From the NCBI GenBank assembly GCA_024742485.1, contig JANSYK010000004.1, forward strand, positions 62,001-126,000: DNA of 64,000 bases, in the 5' to 3' direction. This document shows, piece by piece, positions 26,332 through 34,718 of the stretch (positions are counted from its first letter, which is position 1; every line of letters starts with the position of its first letter). The DNA comes from Alphaproteobacteria bacterium (GTDB lineage: Bacteria; Pseudomonadota; Alphaproteobacteria; Rhizobiales; Rhizobiaceae). The translations under genes and the position numbers were made by a program. The notes under the pieces are model-generated. The model searched no databases and was not told the DNA's origin. It saw only the letters and a program-made list of their open reading frames with translations.

Positions 26332-26850
26332 ATGGTAAGGATGTTGCTAACCGCCACGCTGGCAGTCCTGTTCCTGTCGGGGTGTCAGACGAATGGAAAC
26401 AGGACGTCAATTAAGGAATATTGTGAGGAAAGGCCCGCCATTTGCATTCTACTGGCGGCAGCGGTTGTCGGCGGTGTCATCGCAATTGCGAGCAACAATG
26501 ATTCAGATGCAGGCGTCAACATGGGCAGCAGCAGCGGCGGTGGTGGCGGCGGTGGCGGTGGCGGTAACGTCGGCAACGCCTCGGACATCCGCCTGAAGAA
26601 AAATGTGCGGTTTTTGGAAACACTGGAAAATGGCGTGAACTTGTACGCCTTTCAATACAAGGGCAGCACTGATTTCTTTGTTGGGGTCATTGCCCAGGAA
26701 TTACTCGAACACAAACGGTTTTCTCGCGCCGTCAGCACAACAAGGGGCGGGTACTATCTCGTTGATTACAACAAGCTCGGACTTGTAGTTGTTGGAATGA
26801 AGGCAATGAATGCGGCAAGCCGCAAAGTGCTGGCCGACCATGGATCATGA
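26332..26850 (+). CDS. Lipoprotein with C-terminal S74-type (tail-fibre chaperone-like) domain
   Basis: 172 residues. Signal peptide with lipobox LSGC places the lipidated Cys at residue 18. A second hydrophobic segment spans about residues 38-53, followed by a linker with ten consecutive glycines (about 69-78). The C-terminal part (about 83-165) matches the pattern of the Peptidase_S74 intramolecular chaperone domain: ASDIRLKKNVRFLETLENG with the Ser and Lys of the cleavage dyad, then FVGVIAQELL and YYLVDYNKLGL. That domain is best known at the end of phage tail fibres and trims itself off. Here it is attached to a small lipoprotein instead of a fibre. Start at 26332 has AGGGG about six bases upstream. 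Function unknown; likely envelope-associated. Confidence 0.75.
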   Translation: MVRMLLTATLAVLFLSGCQTNGNRTSIKEYCEERPAICILLAAAVVGGVIAIASNNDSDAGVNMGSSSGGGGGGGGGGNVGNASDIRLKKNVRFLETLENGVNLYAFQYKGSTDFFVGVIAQELLEHKRFSRAVSTTRGGYYLVDYNKLGLVVVGMKAMNAASRKVLADHGS

Positions 26851-26989
26851 CATTTGTCACGCAATGGGCCCTGCACGATCCCAGTGATACTGGCGTGATG
26901 TTCTGAGGGCGCGTTTGCAGGCCCTATCGGATAGTCAATGGGCGCGACCACCGAAAGCCTGATGTAGCAAGGATTGTCTGTGATACGTC

Positions 26990-27352
26990 CTATCGGATCA
27001 GGGCGTCGGCGACGGCGTTGCGAATATCGGGCAGGCTGAAGGGCTTCGGCACCACGTCGACAATGACCGCCGCAAGATTTTCCGCCCGTTCGCGCTGCTC
27101 GGCAAAGCCTGTCATCAGCAGGATTTTCATGTCGGGGAATTCGCTGGCTGCTGTGTGTGCGAGTTCAATGCCGTCCATAACCGGCATTCTGATATCCGAC
27201 AGCAGCAGGTCGTAGGCACCGCTGCTGCGCAATTGATCAAGACCATGGGCGCCGTCGACCGCCTGATCAACCTCATGTCCATCCATTTGCAATGCCCGGC
27301 TTACGAAGCTGCGAAGCGAATCTTCGTCTTCGGCAATCAGAATTTTAGCCAT
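26990..27352 (-). CDS. cpdR: CpdR-type single-domain response regulator
   Basis: Cytoplasmic receiver-only protein of 120 residues. In Caulobacter and rhizobia CpdR, when unphosphorylated, takes ClpXP to the pole and promotes degradation of cell-cycle regulators such as CtrA-pathway proteins. Here: acidic pocket AEDEDSLRSFV near residue 8, phosphoacceptor Asp near 52 in LLLSDIRMPVMDG, LLMTGFAEQRERAENL near 85 and the Lys in VPKPFSLPDIRNAV near 105. The FVSRALQMDGHEV and MTGFAEQRERA segments are typical CpdR features. Start at 27352 gives the family N-terminus; the frame is open to 27472 without similarity. Neighbour of hpt as in other rhizobia. Confidence 0.88.
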   Translation of the reverse strand: MAKILIAEDEDSLRSFVSRALQMDGHEVDQAVDGAHGLDQLRSSGAYDLLLSDIRMPVMDGIELAHTAASEFPDMKILLMTGFAEQRERAENLAAVIVDVVPKPFSLPDIRNAVADALIR

Positions 27353-27607
27353 CTGTCCCGTCCGATTTATGGTGCCATCTTGCGTTGATTGGTCGCCTGA
27401 TCCGCACCCGTCCCTGTTGTATCCCGTCAGACAACCACGCAAATCTTGTCGCCCGGTAAATGTCTGCTCCACGGCAGCCTAAATGGACCGTTTGGACACT
27501 GCTTCAAGGTTTCATGCTTAACAATTGGTTGGCGCACCGAGCACCGGATTCGGCGACCGGGAACATTGTGACGTGGTCAAATGGACCTCAGTCGACCGGA
27601 TGCTTTC

Positions 27608-27710
27608 CAGAGCGCGTCAGGTTTTGACAGAATCGGCAAAGCCTGAATGGATCAAGAACATTGAAGGCCGGCACCGTTGTCACGTTTCTGGCAAAACGTG
27701 AGACTGTCTA
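27608..27710. repeat. Dispersed intergenic repeat, copy A (3' of hpt)
   Basis: The 93 bp at 27618-27710 match 54299-54391 at about 84% by hand alignment without gaps, and the left 30 bp also match 55524-55560. The outer hairpin part starts CAGGTTTTGACAGAATCGG. On the hpt side a perfect 8-bp stem, TCACGTTT/AAACGTGA (27680-27701), lies 7 bp after the hpt stop. The repeat ends in CTA, which is also the TAG stop of hpt, so it may act as a transcript end. The remaining gap 27353-27607 between cpdR and the repeat shows no gene. Confidence 0.75.
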
Positions 27711-28253
27711 GTCGGCATCACCCGTAACAATGCCGACAAAGGGCAATTCGCGAAAGGCATAGGCAACATCCATGCCGTAACCGACGACAAAGTAGTCGGG
27801 ACATTCAAATCCGACATGGTCGGCATTCAGCGTGCCCTGACGCCGCGAGCTTTTGTCCAAAAGCACAGCGATGGAGACATTGCTGGCACCGCGTTCATAC
27901 ATCAGGTCACGAGCAAAGCGCAGCGTGTTTCCCGATTCCAGAATATCATCGATCAGCAGCACGTCACGCCCGGCCACTTCGCTGTCGATATCCTTGATGA
28001 CCCTGACACCCTGGCTCTCGGTGCCCTTGCCGTAGCTCGACAATGTGATGAATTCGACTTCGGGCGCCAGTCCGACCGCATGCAGCGCCCGCAGAAGATC
28101 GGCGGCGAAAATGAAGGATCCCTTCAATATCGAAATGACCAGCAGATCTTTTTTTGGCTTGTCTGCAATTTGCGCGGCGAGACTCAGATTGCGTTCGGCA
28201 ATCTGCTCCGGCGAGAACAGAACGTCGATATTTTTTCCGCGAACAACCGGCAT
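27708..28253 (-). CDS. hpt: Hypoxanthine phosphoribosyltransferase
   Basis: Purine salvage: hypoxanthine (or guanine) plus PRPP to IMP (GMP). 181 residues. Phosphoribosyl pyrophosphate site VLLIDDILESGNTL near residue 98, the flexible loop region LSSYGKGTESQG near 72, and base-site Lys/Asp in PDYFVVGYGMDVAYAFRELP near 150 are all present. Its TAG stop is the first codon-sized part of intergenic repeat copy A. Upstream lies a stretch with an IS remnant. Confidence 0.95.
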   Translation of the reverse strand: MPVVRGKNIDVLFSPEQIAERNLSLAAQIADKPKKDLLVISILKGSFIFAADLLRALHAVGLAPEVEFITLSSYGKGTESQGVRVIKDIDSEVAGRDVLLIDDILESGNTLRFARDLMYERGASNVSIAVLLDKSSRRQGTLNADHVGFECPDYFVVGYGMDVAYAFRELPFVGIVTGDAD

Positions 28254-28375
28254 GTCACATTTCCATTGCGGTGGGCATCTGCCAGCCGGTTTAAGCCATG
28301 CCCCCGCAAAGGGAAAGCTGCAATCACCATGTTTTCAGTGAATTTAGTGAACGAGCAGCTCCGAACGCGTCAGGG

Positions 28376-28725
28376 TCAGAACCTATGACCCGAGTATGAC
28401 AGTCGCCGCGATGCAGATGGCCGGCCGGAACAGCACGCCACATTGATCATGGCGGGTCGCGATACGGCGCGGTCTTTCAACCGTGCGATCAGGCTTTCAA
28501 CGCGGTGCCGTTTGCGATAACGGCTGGAATCGTGAGTGCCCGGGTCGCCCCTTTTGAGGCGCCTGCCACCGTAAGGTGCGCTTTGAGCTGGATGCTGCTG
28601 GTCGAGCCAGGACGGGTGCGACATGGATAGTCCTCCTGCCGCACTCCGATCATGAGGGCATCGTAGAGGGTGTCATTGGTGCAACATCCGAAGACCGGTC
28701 CAAACTGGTCATCTGACAAAACCAT
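28376..28725 (-). mobile_element. Decayed IS5-type transposase fragments
   Basis: Two short minus-strand frames keep pieces of an IS5-like (DDE) transposase. The frame 28489-28725 begins LSDDQFGPVF, like the LSDDQW start of these transposases, and later shows STSSIQLKAHLTVAGASKG, like the DST..KAH..AAGAKGG core. The frame 28376-28624 ends with RYRKRHRVESLIARLKD, the conserved C-terminal YKKRN.VER..RLK region with the catalytic Glu. Order and strand are right, but the pieces lie in different frames and most of the gene (about 250 aa) is deleted. I see no clear terminal inverted repeats. Non-functional. Confidence 0.65.
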
Positions 28726-28866
28726 CAGCTGAAGGCCTTGAGCCCTTCTTGCCTGTCTTCCACGCAGCAGAGAATGTCGGCCTTGATGGCGCCGGAGGTC
28801 GCTTGACGAGCAGCGTCGGGAGGCACGAATGTCTGTTCACCCGGAAGCCAACCGGCAAACGTGTGA

Positions 28867-30252
28867 TCATGTCGTGGTTTGCCTGCTGCCACTGCGCAAA
28901 GGCAACACTTCATGGAACTTGCCGCTTGCAGTGATTTCAGGCGCTGCCTTGCTTTCTCGAACCGTGACATCATCCAGGCCGTTGTCGCGAAACACTCGTT
29001 TTACCGATTCGATGACTTCTTGAAAAACAGGTCCTGCGGTCGCTCCCTCGGCCAGATCCATTCGCACTTCGAAACCTCTATGACTTGTCTGGACCAATTG
29101 GATGCGCCGGGCATTTTCGTGTTCCAGATCAAAGACAAGCGGCGACAGCGTCACATTGCCCACTCGAACGAGCGTCGCCTGGCGCCCTTCCACCTGAAAA
29201 CTTCGGAACGGCGAACCACAGGGGCAAGGATCCTTGTAAAAGCGAAGACGGTCGCCGAGGTCATATCGGATGAAGGGCTGAACATCGTTGGCGAGCACCG
29301 TCAGCAGAACGGTCGCCGACAGCGAGCCGTCGGGAACGGGCTGCATTGCTTCGTCGACAGCTTCGAGGATGACCCAATCTTCGTGCACATGCTTCCGCCC
29401 ATGGCTGCACACGAATGACATCACCAGGCACTCGGTGCAGCCATAGGCGTCGACAATGCCGTATTTCAGCGAGGGAAAGGCCCGTAGAACCCGTTCGCGA
29501 AGTTCAGACGTGAGCGTCTCGCCGCCCGTACTGATGACCACCGGCTCAATGTGCAGTCGCCCGGCTTCCTTTTCCTTGACGAGAATGGTCAGCATGCTTG
29601 GGTAGGTCACGATGCAGGAGACCTTTGCGATCGCATTGAGTTGTTCAATGATCTCGCCGATCGGTTGCTCGGCCTCGATAAAATCCAGCCCTTTTCCCAG
29701 CCTCGGCTGCAAATCTCTGACCAATTTGTTGAATCCGACGCCGGCAAAGTGACCGTTGCCGCCGGTGATCGTCACCCGCATGCCGCGCTCGCGCATCTCC
29801 CGGGCGAGCTTCCACTGGTGCCGGTCGAAATGCGCCATCGAAACACCAAAGGAATACTCAACGAAAGATGAGGGCAAAACGATGATCGCCGGCTCGCCTG
29901 ATGTCCCTGAAGTCCGGAAAATGGCGACATCGTCGATCGGCACACCAACTTTCCGGATATCCTGAAGATGATCGCGAGCCCTGTCGAGGGGAAGAGAACG
30001 GATGGTCAGCCAGTCGTCGAATTCCCTCATGAGATCAGGTTTGCAGGTTACCGGCAAGTCATGCAGTTCGATCTCGCTTGATGGCCGTAGATCCGCGTAG
30101 AGCCTGCGAAACAGGGGAGAATCGCGCCGCGCCTTCTCCACGAGACGTCGCAGATTGCGAAGCTGCTTGGCTTCAATTCGCTTGCGTCCACCCCAGACTG
30201 TCCAGAGCCCGCCAATGAAATAGCCCAAAGCTTTGGGAAGACTGAAACGCAT
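28867..30252 (-). CDS. PaaK/CapK-like adenylate-forming enzyme (phenylacetate-CoA ligase family)
   Basis: 461 residues, ANL superfamily. The ATP P-loop-like motif FRTSGTSGEP lies near residue 112, VITYPSMLTIL near 215, GGETLTSELRE near 243 and the adenine motif VDAYGCTECL near 268; RYDLGDRLRFY near 328 holds the ribose-binding Asp and is followed by a CPCGSP element and a C-terminal lid. The final ASGKFHEVLPL carries a Lys after Gly-Ser-like ASG, in the position used for catalysis. Stand-alone, no thioesterase, carrier protein or paa genes near it. Could activate an aromatic acid or belong to envelope-polymer assembly (CapK type). Substrate unknown. Confidence 0.75.
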   Translation of the reverse strand: MRFSLPKALGYFIGGLWTVWGGRKRIEAKQLRNLRRLVEKARRDSPLFRRLYADLRPSSEIELHDLPVTCKPDLMREFDDWLTIRSLPLDRARDHLQDIRKVGVPIDDVAIFRTSGTSGEPAIIVLPSSFVEYSFGVSMAHFDRHQWKLAREMRERGMRVTITGGNGHFAGVGFNKLVRDLQPRLGKGLDFIEAEQPIGEIIEQLNAIAKVSCIVTYPSMLTILVKEKEAGRLHIEPVVISTGGETLTSELRERVLRAFPSLKYGIVDAYGCTECLVMSFVCSHGRKHVHEDWVILEAVDEAMQPVPDGSLSATVLLTVLANDVQPFIRYDLGDRLRFYKDPCPCGSPFRSFQVEGRQATLVRVGNVTLSPLVFDLEHENARRIQLVQTSHRGFEVRMDLAEGATAGPVFQEVIESVKRVFRDNGLDDVTVRESKAAPEITASGKFHEVLPLRSGSRQTTT

Positions 30253-30512
30253 GTCTGCTGGCGATTCCCGTTTTTCGCATTCAACGTGGAGATGTTCGTT
30301 GATTGAAGTCTACGCCAAGGAACGTCGCCTCAATTGACCCGAGTCAATTGGCACCGACGCGCTGGCCTGGTGACATACGGCACACCGGGACAGCGGGCAT
30401 GCACGCAGCTGCACCAGATGTCTGTTTGGTTCCGTGTTGCCGTGGTCGTCCCTGTTTTCGCCAGTGTCCGCTCCGGATCGGAGTAGCCGCTGAAATTGGC
30501 GCTATTTACTGC

Positions 30513-31217
30513 CTAGCGACCACTGCTGCCGCCGGCCAGCGATATGGTTAAATCTCTGTAACCACGAACCGGTCGTGAACCGGGCGTGCGGGAGCGATGA
30601 CCGTTGCCCGCTGTCGAGGCCGACTTCGGCGAATTGAAGTAAATCAGTGAACCTTCGGACCGCTGAATGGATGATCCATCGGAATTGGTCTCGACCACCG
30701 GCTTGTTCTCCGTCAACGTCGCGTCATGAGATTGCCCCGACTCAACAGCAAAGTTTGAGTTCGCGACTGCATCAGCCGCTGTTGATCTGGAAGGTACAGG
30801 CGGCTCCACGGGCGTTGAGGGACTCAGCTGGTCACCTGTGTACCAAAAACCACCGACGGCAAGCGCGACGACCAATACTGCACATCCAAACAGCGGCAAC
30901 ATTCGGCCCCGGTTGAGAGGCAGCGATTCACCGGAAAACAGACCGAGGCGCCGAAAATGCGCCGATGGATCATCGTCGAAATCGACGGATTCCTGCTGGA
31001 TCGATCGAAAACCGGTTGGCGGGGCAGATTGCGCCGCCGGGCGTGTGTTGCCGTGGTTGTCGACATGCACGAATTCGGCATCGATGACATCGGCCCCGCG
31101 CAGCGATGATGTCGAACTCGCCGGCCACGGCCGGCCCGCATCCATCAAAATCTGCCCGGGCTCGATTTTTTTCCCGCGATAGCCGTTAATGTCTGTGCTG
31201 CCGCCGCTGTTTCGCAT
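30513..31217 (-). CDS. Hypothetical single-span membrane protein divergent from ftsE
   Basis: 234 residues, not recognised. One membrane span at about residues 107-125 (LFGCAVLVVALAVGGFW) separates a polar N-terminal part, presumably cytoplasmic, from a Ser/Pro/Thr-rich C-terminal part with a basic end. In rhizobia the gene at this position, divergent from ftsE, often encodes a zinc-ribbon (MJ0042) protein with one span; no Cys pairs are present here, so this may be a diverged relative or only positional. No good ribosome site before the ATG. Composition and codon use resemble the surroundings. Confidence 0.6.
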   Translation of the reverse strand: MRNSGGSTDINGYRGKKIEPGQILMDAGRPWPASSTSSLRGADVIDAEFVHVDNHGNTRPAAQSAPPTGFRSIQQESVDFDDDPSAHFRRLGLFSGESLPLNRGRMLPLFGCAVLVVALAVGGFWYTGDQLSPSTPVEPPVPSRSTAADAVANSNFAVESGQSHDATLTENKPVVETNSDGSSIQRSEGSLIYFNSPKSASTAGNGHRSRTPGSRPVRGYRDLTISLAGGSSGR

Positions 31218-31401
31218 ACGCTGTCTGCGCCATTGTCATCGGGTCATTGAAAGATTTCTTTCGCAAACGTAAACGGTTTTGGTTAACAAAAGCCGAACCG
31301 GTCGAATCAAACAGGCGGGAAGCGAACCGAATTCATCTGTTGTTAACCCGGCGGCGGAAGGTTGAACCGGGATTGCACGAACAAAGCGTGGGGCGTCGAG
31401 A

Positions 31402-32061
31402 GTGATCGATTTCGACAATGTTGGACTGCGTTACGGGATGGGCCCGGAAGTCCTTCGCGACGTCACATTCGACATCCCGAAACGGTCCTTCCAGTTTCTC
31501 ACCGGCCCGTCGGGCGCCGGCAAGACCTCCCTCATGCGGCTGATGTTCATGTCGCTTCAGCCGACGCGCGGCTTCGTGCGTGTTTTCGGCCGCGATATCA
31601 CCACCATTCCGCAGCGCGAACTTCCGACGCTGCGCCGCCGGGTCGGCATCGTGTTTCAGGACTTCCGCCTGCTCGACCACCTGACCACCTATGAAAATGT
31701 CGCCCTTCCGCTACGGGTCCGCGGCAAGGAGGAAACGAGTTACCGCACCGATGTCATCGAGCTGCTGCAGTGGGTCGGGTTGGGTGACCGCATGAATGTT
31801 CTGCCACCCATTCTGTCCGGTGGAGAAAAACAGCGCGCCGCCATTGCACGCGCATTGATCGACCAGCCGGAGATCCTGCTGGCCGATGAACCGACCGGCA
31901 ATGTGGATGCACCCCTGGCCCGCCGGCTCCTGCGGCTGTTTTTGGAATTGAACAAACTCGGCACCGCGGTCATCATAGCCACCCACGATCTGTCGCTGAT
32001 GGATCAGATCGACGCGCGGCGCATGATTTTGTCGGGAGGCCGGCTGGAAATCTATGAATAA
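31402..32061 (+). CDS. ftsE: Cell division ATP-binding protein FtsE
   Basis: ATPase of the FtsEX complex, which activates peptidoglycan hydrolases at the division septum. 219 residues: Walker A GPSGAGKTSL near residue 36, Q-loop VFQDFRLLDHLT near 83, signature LSGGEKQRAAIARAL near 139, Walker B ILLADEPTGNVD near 158 and H-loop His in IIATHDLSL near 192. GTG start. Overlaps ftsX by 8 bp. Confidence 0.96.
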   Translation: MIDFDNVGLRYGMGPEVLRDVTFDIPKRSFQFLTGPSGAGKTSLMRLMFMSLQPTRGFVRVFGRDITTIPQRELPTLRRRVGIVFQDFRLLDHLTTYENVALPLRVRGKEETSYRTDVIELLQWVGLGDRMNVLPPILSGGEKQRAAIARALIDQPEILLADEPTGNVDAPLARRLLRLFLELNKLGTAVIIATHDLSLMDQIDARRMILSGGRLEIYE

Positions 32062-33043
32062 GGTGGACAAACCCAATCCGGTTCGCAAACCCGGCAGGCG
32101 GCGCAAGATTGTCCTGCGCCCGATGGCGGCGATCGTTCCGGCTACCAATATCGCCGGCCGGTCGTTGATGCTGGTGATATCGATCATGTCGTTTCTGGCC
32201 TGCCTGACGCTGGGTGCGGTCATCATGATTCAGGACACGGCAAACAGCTGGCAGAGTGAGATTTCCCGCGAGGTAACCATCCAGATCAAGCCGGATGAAG
32301 GGGTCGATCTTCAAGCCGCCCTGCTGAGCGCTCGGGATATCGCCCTGAGCTTCGAAGGCACCACCGACGCAACCATCGTCGATCCCGAAGCCACGGCCCG
32401 TCTGCTCGAACCATGGCTGGGCGAGGGTCTGGACATGGACGAATTGCCGGTGCCACGGTTGGTGATCATCACCATCGAGGAGGACAACCCTCCCGATTTC
32501 GGCGCCATGCGCGAAGCGCTGGTCAAGGCGGTGCCCAATGTTCACCTGGACGATCACCGAACCTGGGTGGACCGCCTCGTTGCCATGGCCAGCACGACCG
32601 TGGTTATCGGGCTTTGCATTCTGGCTCTGGTGTTCACAGCAACCGTCCTGACGGTGGTTTTTGCCACGCGCGGCGCGCTTTCGGGCAATCATCACATTGT
32701 CGAGGTCCTGCATTTTGTCGGCGCCGAAGCGAGCTTCGTTGCATCCCATTTCCAGAAGCATTTTTTCCTGATCGGCCTGAAGGGGGCCCTGGCCGGCGGT
32801 CTCGCCGCCGCCGTGACCTTCGCTTTCGCGGGCATCTGGGCAAGCAACAGCCTGGCAACACCCGAAAGCGACCAGGCAACCGCCCTGTTCGGCGGATTTG
32901 CCATGGGTGCCGGCGGCTATGTCGGCGCATTGGCAATCGTCGTGATCGTCGCGGTCCTGACCGCCATGACGACGCGCATAACGGTGCTGCACACCATTAT
33001 CGAAATCGACATGATTCGGTCCGACCCGACCCGCAGCATCTAG
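32054..33043 (+). CDS. ftsX: Cell division membrane protein FtsX
   Basis: Membrane partner of FtsE, 329 residues. A basic cytoplasmic N-terminus (about 1-30), span 1 at about 40-60, a periplasmic domain of about 120 residues, then three spans near 185-210, 235-260 and 285-310. This is the FtsX/MacB-like four-span layout. The region between spans 2 and 3 (NHHIVEVLHFVGAE) is the conserved cytoplasmic coupling segment. Its 8-bp overlap with ftsE indicates coupled synthesis. About 290 bp of apparently empty sequence follow. Confidence 0.93.
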   Translation: MNKVDKPNPVRKPGRRRKIVLRPMAAIVPATNIAGRSLMLVISIMSFLACLTLGAVIMIQDTANSWQSEISREVTIQIKPDEGVDLQAALLSARDIALSFEGTTDATIVDPEATARLLEPWLGEGLDMDELPVPRLVIITIEEDNPPDFGAMREALVKAVPNVHLDDHRTWVDRLVAMASTTVVIGLCILALVFTATVLTVVFATRGALSGNHHIVEVLHFVGAEASFVASHFQKHFFLIGLKGALAGGLAAAVTFAFAGIWASNSLATPESDQATALFGGFAMGAGGYVGALAIVVIVAVLTAMTTRITVLHTIIEIDMIRSDPTRSI

Positions 33044-33334
33044 GGTCAGGCCGACAAAGCCATTCGGTCGACCGAAAGCGTCTGCCGCTTCACGCCGGAT
33101 CAATCAACCCGTTAACGTCATTTCAAGGGTCCCGTGCAATCGTGGGCCGGATTGGTGAAACGGCAACAGTGGATTGCGACAATATGCGGCGTCATCCCTG
33201 AAGATGCAGCCCATGTTTTGATCGATTTGGGATCCGGCTTCATCAGTTCACCCAACGGGGGCATCAGCACAAAATCTTACAGCCGAATTTCGTGTGTGGA
33301 CGATCTTCAACTCTCAATCCAGGGAAGGAATTGA

Positions 33335-33865
33335 ATGATGGCTTCATACTTTTGGATCAACGGCAGAATGAACCGTCTTGAGTGGTGGGCGGGCACCCTG
33401 TGCTCGACCGTCCTCTGCATCATAGTGGCGGTTGCCGCGGGGTATGGCGGTGATCCCGAATCCATGCCCGCGTCCCTGGCGGTGATCGTCCTGGGTGTGA
33501 CTGCCGCCATGATGTGGTTCAATGTCTGCATCACCATTCAGCGGTTTCACGACCGGAACAAGAGCGGTTTGTGGTTCTTCATAGGCTTAATCCCGGTCAT
33601 CGGTTCCCTCTGGATCCTGATCGAGTGCGGATTCCTTCGCGGCTCCAGCGGTCCCAATGAATATGGCGACCCAGCCGGCTCGCTTTCAGCCGATGCCCTG
33701 ACGGCGGAAATCGACGGTCTGCGCCGCGGACGCAGCCAGGCGATGCGTCAGGTGAACAGCGCGGGTTCAATGCAAAGGGCAGCCGCCAACACGGGCAACC
33801 CAGGTCCTGGAGTCGGGCGGACACGCGGCGGTTTCGGACGACGCGGCCAAAACGCCCTCCATTAG
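33335..33865 (+). CDS. DUF805 family membrane protein
   Basis: 176 residues. The DUF805 core occupies about residues 1-100: the start YFWINGRMNRLEWW, three to four hydrophobic spans, and the family motif IQRFHDRNKSGLW near residue 68, followed by IGLIPVIGSLWILIECGFLRG. The last 65 residues are hydrophilic, Gly/Arg/Ala-rich and probably disordered, which is longer than usual. AGGAA precedes the ATG. Function unknown; such proteins often sit with envelope genes, as here with ftsEX and plsC. Confidence 0.85.
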   Translation: MMASYFWINGRMNRLEWWAGTLCSTVLCIIVAVAAGYGGDPESMPASLAVIVLGVTAAMMWFNVCITIQRFHDRNKSGLWFFIGLIPVIGSLWILIECGFLRGSSGPNEYGDPAGSLSADALTAEIDGLRRGRSQAMRQVNSAGSMQRAAANTGNPGPGVGRTRGGFGRRGQNALH

Positions 33866-33926
33866 AACGACGATCGGCCAACGACGGCCGACAGGCAGAT
33901 CGATTCCCGTCCTAGCGCTCGCCACA

Positions 33927-34688
33927 ATGGCGCTGTATGACAGCACCATGAGTTCGCAAGACACGGATGATTCGCCCGTCGCGGAGGCACCGAAACGGCA
34001 CAGTTGGCCACGCCGCGTGCTGGGCACTGGCCTGACGGTCCTCTTTGTGATGATCATCGCGGCGGTGGGCCTTGTCGCCGGGAGCTTTCTGCGTTTTTCC
34101 ACCGATGTGATCGGGCTGAAGCCGCCGAGCGATATTGGTCCGATGGACGGGATCGTCGTGCTGACCGGCGGCAGTCAGCGCATTGACCAGGCGGTCCGGC
34201 TGCTGGATGAAGGTATCGCTGATCGACTGCTCATTTCGGGCGTGAACCCGGCCACCACCGGCAGCCAGATTCAAAAACTGACATCCGCCGAACCGGCCCT
34301 TTTCGAGTGTTGTGTCGACATCGGCCATGATGCGATCGACACTCGCGGCAATGCCAATGAAGCCGCACTGTGGGTGCAGGAAAACGGCTACCGCAATGTG
34401 CTTGTCGTTACCAGCAACTACCACATGCCACGCAGTCTGCTGGAACTGCAGCGGGTCGATGAAGACACCCGTTTCATCGCCTATCCGGTAGTCGCGCATA
34501 ATTATGGCCGGTTCGACTGGCTGCGCGACCGCATGGTGCTGAATGTGCTGGCATCCGAATATGGCAAATTCATCATCGCAAGGTTTCGCCACAGGGTCGG
34601 CGCAACCACGCCCGACGGCTTGCGTTCGAGCATTGCCGGGGCCGAAGCCGACTTGCCAAAAAAGGCTCAAATGGGACAGGACAATTGA
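33927..34688 (+). CDS. YdcF/ElyC family protein (DUF218)
   Basis: 253 residues. One membrane anchor at about residues 36-58, then a DUF218 domain in the periplasm: VVLTGGSQRIDQAVRLLDEG near 75-95, LISGVNP, a DTRGNANEAALWVQENG helix and VVTSNYHMPRSLLEL near 165. E. coli ElyC acts in envelope polysaccharide metabolism. The usual site is between ftsX and plsC in rhizobia, as here. Start at 33927 is followed by another ATG at 33948; neither has a clear ribosome site. Confidence 0.85.
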   Translation: MALYDSTMSSQDTDDSPVAEAPKRHSWPRRVLGTGLTVLFVMIIAAVGLVAGSFLRFSTDVIGLKPPSDIGPMDGIVVLTGGSQRIDQAVRLLDEGIADRLLISGVNPATTGSQIQKLTSAEPALFECCVDIGHDAIDTRGNANEAALWVQENGYRNVLVVTSNYHMPRSLLELQRVDEDTRFIAYPVVAHNYGRFDWLRDRMVLNVLASEYGKFIIARFRHRVGATTPDGLRSSIAGAEADLPKKAQMGQDN

Positions 34689-34718
34689 CAGCGCGGCCGT
34701 GATCGCCACAGTAGCGCC

